From CAZTJA01 sp964613745 (GTDB taxonomy: Bacteria > Desulfobacterota > Desulfomonilia > Desulfomonilales > Desulfomonilaceae): a stretch of 14,269 nt of DNA. Under the pieces are notes generated by a model, which worked only from the letters and a program-made list of their open reading frames with translations, had not been told where the DNA came from and did not search any database. The stretch spans positions 1 to 14,269 of the forward strand of contig CAZTJA010000083.1 of assembly GCA_964613745.1 (NCBI GenBank), read 5' to 3'. Shown piece after piece: positions 13,874 to 14,269 of this stretch. The position numbers and the translations under genes were made by a program. How positions within the stretch are numbered: the first letter of the stretch is position 1; every line of letters starts with the position of its first letter.

Positions 13874-14188
13874 TTACGCCTTGATCTCTACGTCGACTCC
13901 GGGAGACAGATCGAGCTTCATCAAAGCATCCAAGGTCTGCTGGGTCGGCTCTAAGATATCCAACAATCTCTTGTGGACCCGGATCTCAAATTGCTCTCGG
14001 GACTTTTTGTCAATATGTGGCGATCTCAAGACCGTGTACTTATGAATTCTTGTGGGAAGAGGTATAGGGCCCGCTACTTTCGCACCTGTACGCCAGGCGG
14101 TATCGACGATTTCAGCTGCCGACTGGTCGAGAAGCTTATGATCGTATGCCTTTAACCTGATCCGAATCTTTATGGCTTGCATATCCAT
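13874..14188 (-). CDS. rpsJ: 30S ribosomal protein S10 (NusE)
   Basis: S10 is in the 30S head and also acts as NusE in transcription antitermination with NusB and NusG. The 104-aa product contains QAIKIRIRLKAYDHKLLDQSAAEIVDTAWRTGAKVAGPIPLPTRIHKYTVLRSPHIDKKSREQFEIRVHKRLLDI, a full family match. ATG at 14186-14188 is favoured because GAGG is eight bases upstream. A second ATG two codons later would give the more common start MQAIKIR. tuf ends only 30 nt before it, so no long S10 leader is present. Confidence 0.98.
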   Translation of the reverse strand: MDMQAIKIRIRLKAYDHKLLDQSAAEIVDTAWRTGAKVAGPIPLPTRIHKYTVLRSPHIDKKSREQFEIRVHKRLLDILEPTQQTLDALMKLDLSPGVDVEIKA

Positions 14189-14218
14189 TACAAAAACCTC
14201 GTATTTACACGGTGAGTA

Positions 14219-14269
14219 CTATTCCAGAATCTCCGAGACTACTCCGGCTCCGACGGTCCTTCCACCTTC
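14219..14269 (-). CDS. tuf: Elongation factor Tu (carboxyl-terminal 16 codons only)
   Basis: EF-Tu is a GTPase delivering aminoacyl-tRNA to the ribosome. Only 16 codons and the TAG stop are in the window, reading EGGRTVGAGVVSEILE, the well-conserved end of EF-Tu domain 3. The rest lies beyond the right edge. Its stop is 30 nt before rpsJ, which suggests one transcript with a str-type operon. The short match is specific, and the neighbouring rpsJ is the usual context; a second tuf copy elsewhere cannot be excluded. Confidence 0.93.
   Translation of the reverse strand, partial: EGGRTVGAGVVSEILE

Overview
The window is a nearly uninterrupted bacterial ribosomal-protein supercluster, all on the minus strand, so it is transcribed from high to low coordinates. 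Reading in that direction it holds the last codons of tuf (EF-Tu), then the S10-type block (rpsJ, rplC, rplD, rplW, rplB, rpsS, rplV, rpsC, rplP, rpmC, rpsQ), the spc-type block (rplN, rplX, rplE, rpsN, rpsH, rplF, rplR, rpsE, rpmD, rplO, secY, adk) and the alpha-type block (rpmJ, rpsM, rpsK, rpsD, rpoA, rplQ). rplQ runs off the left edge. I find no convincing plus-strand gene, tRNA, mobile element, CRISPR array or Rho-independent terminator. Every plus-strand open frame lies antisense to a recognised gene or its flank.

The gene order, the short zinc-binding S14, the zinc-type S4, L36 and adenylate kinase lid, and the style of RpoA and SecY suggest a deltaproteobacterial (Desulfobacterota-like) organism. 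This is an inference from gene content and family resemblance, not a database match. tuf ends only 30 bases before rpsJ, so the locus is probably continuous with a str-type operon (rpsL-rpsG-fusA-tuf) beyond the right edge. adk is followed directly by rpmJ, so the map and infA genes that often sit there are absent.

The genes act together to build the ribosome (10 small-subunit and 16 large-subunit proteins), insert and export its membrane products (SecY), balance adenine nucleotides (Adk) and transcribe DNA (RNA polymerase alpha). Packing is tight. Several junctions overlap as ATGA, TAATG or TGATG, or have 0-4 nt gaps, which points to translational coupling. The only non-coding gap over 100 nt is the 130-nt rpsD-rpoA spacer; none reaches 300 nt.

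I see no previously undescribed system here. What deserves a second look is regulatory detail: non-ATG starts confined to 30S genes and secY (TTG exactly on rpsC, rpsE and rpsD), small hairpins in the rplV-rpsC, rpsM-rpsK and rpsD-rpoA gaps, the missing map/infA, and an unusual cysteine spacing in the adenylate kinase lid.
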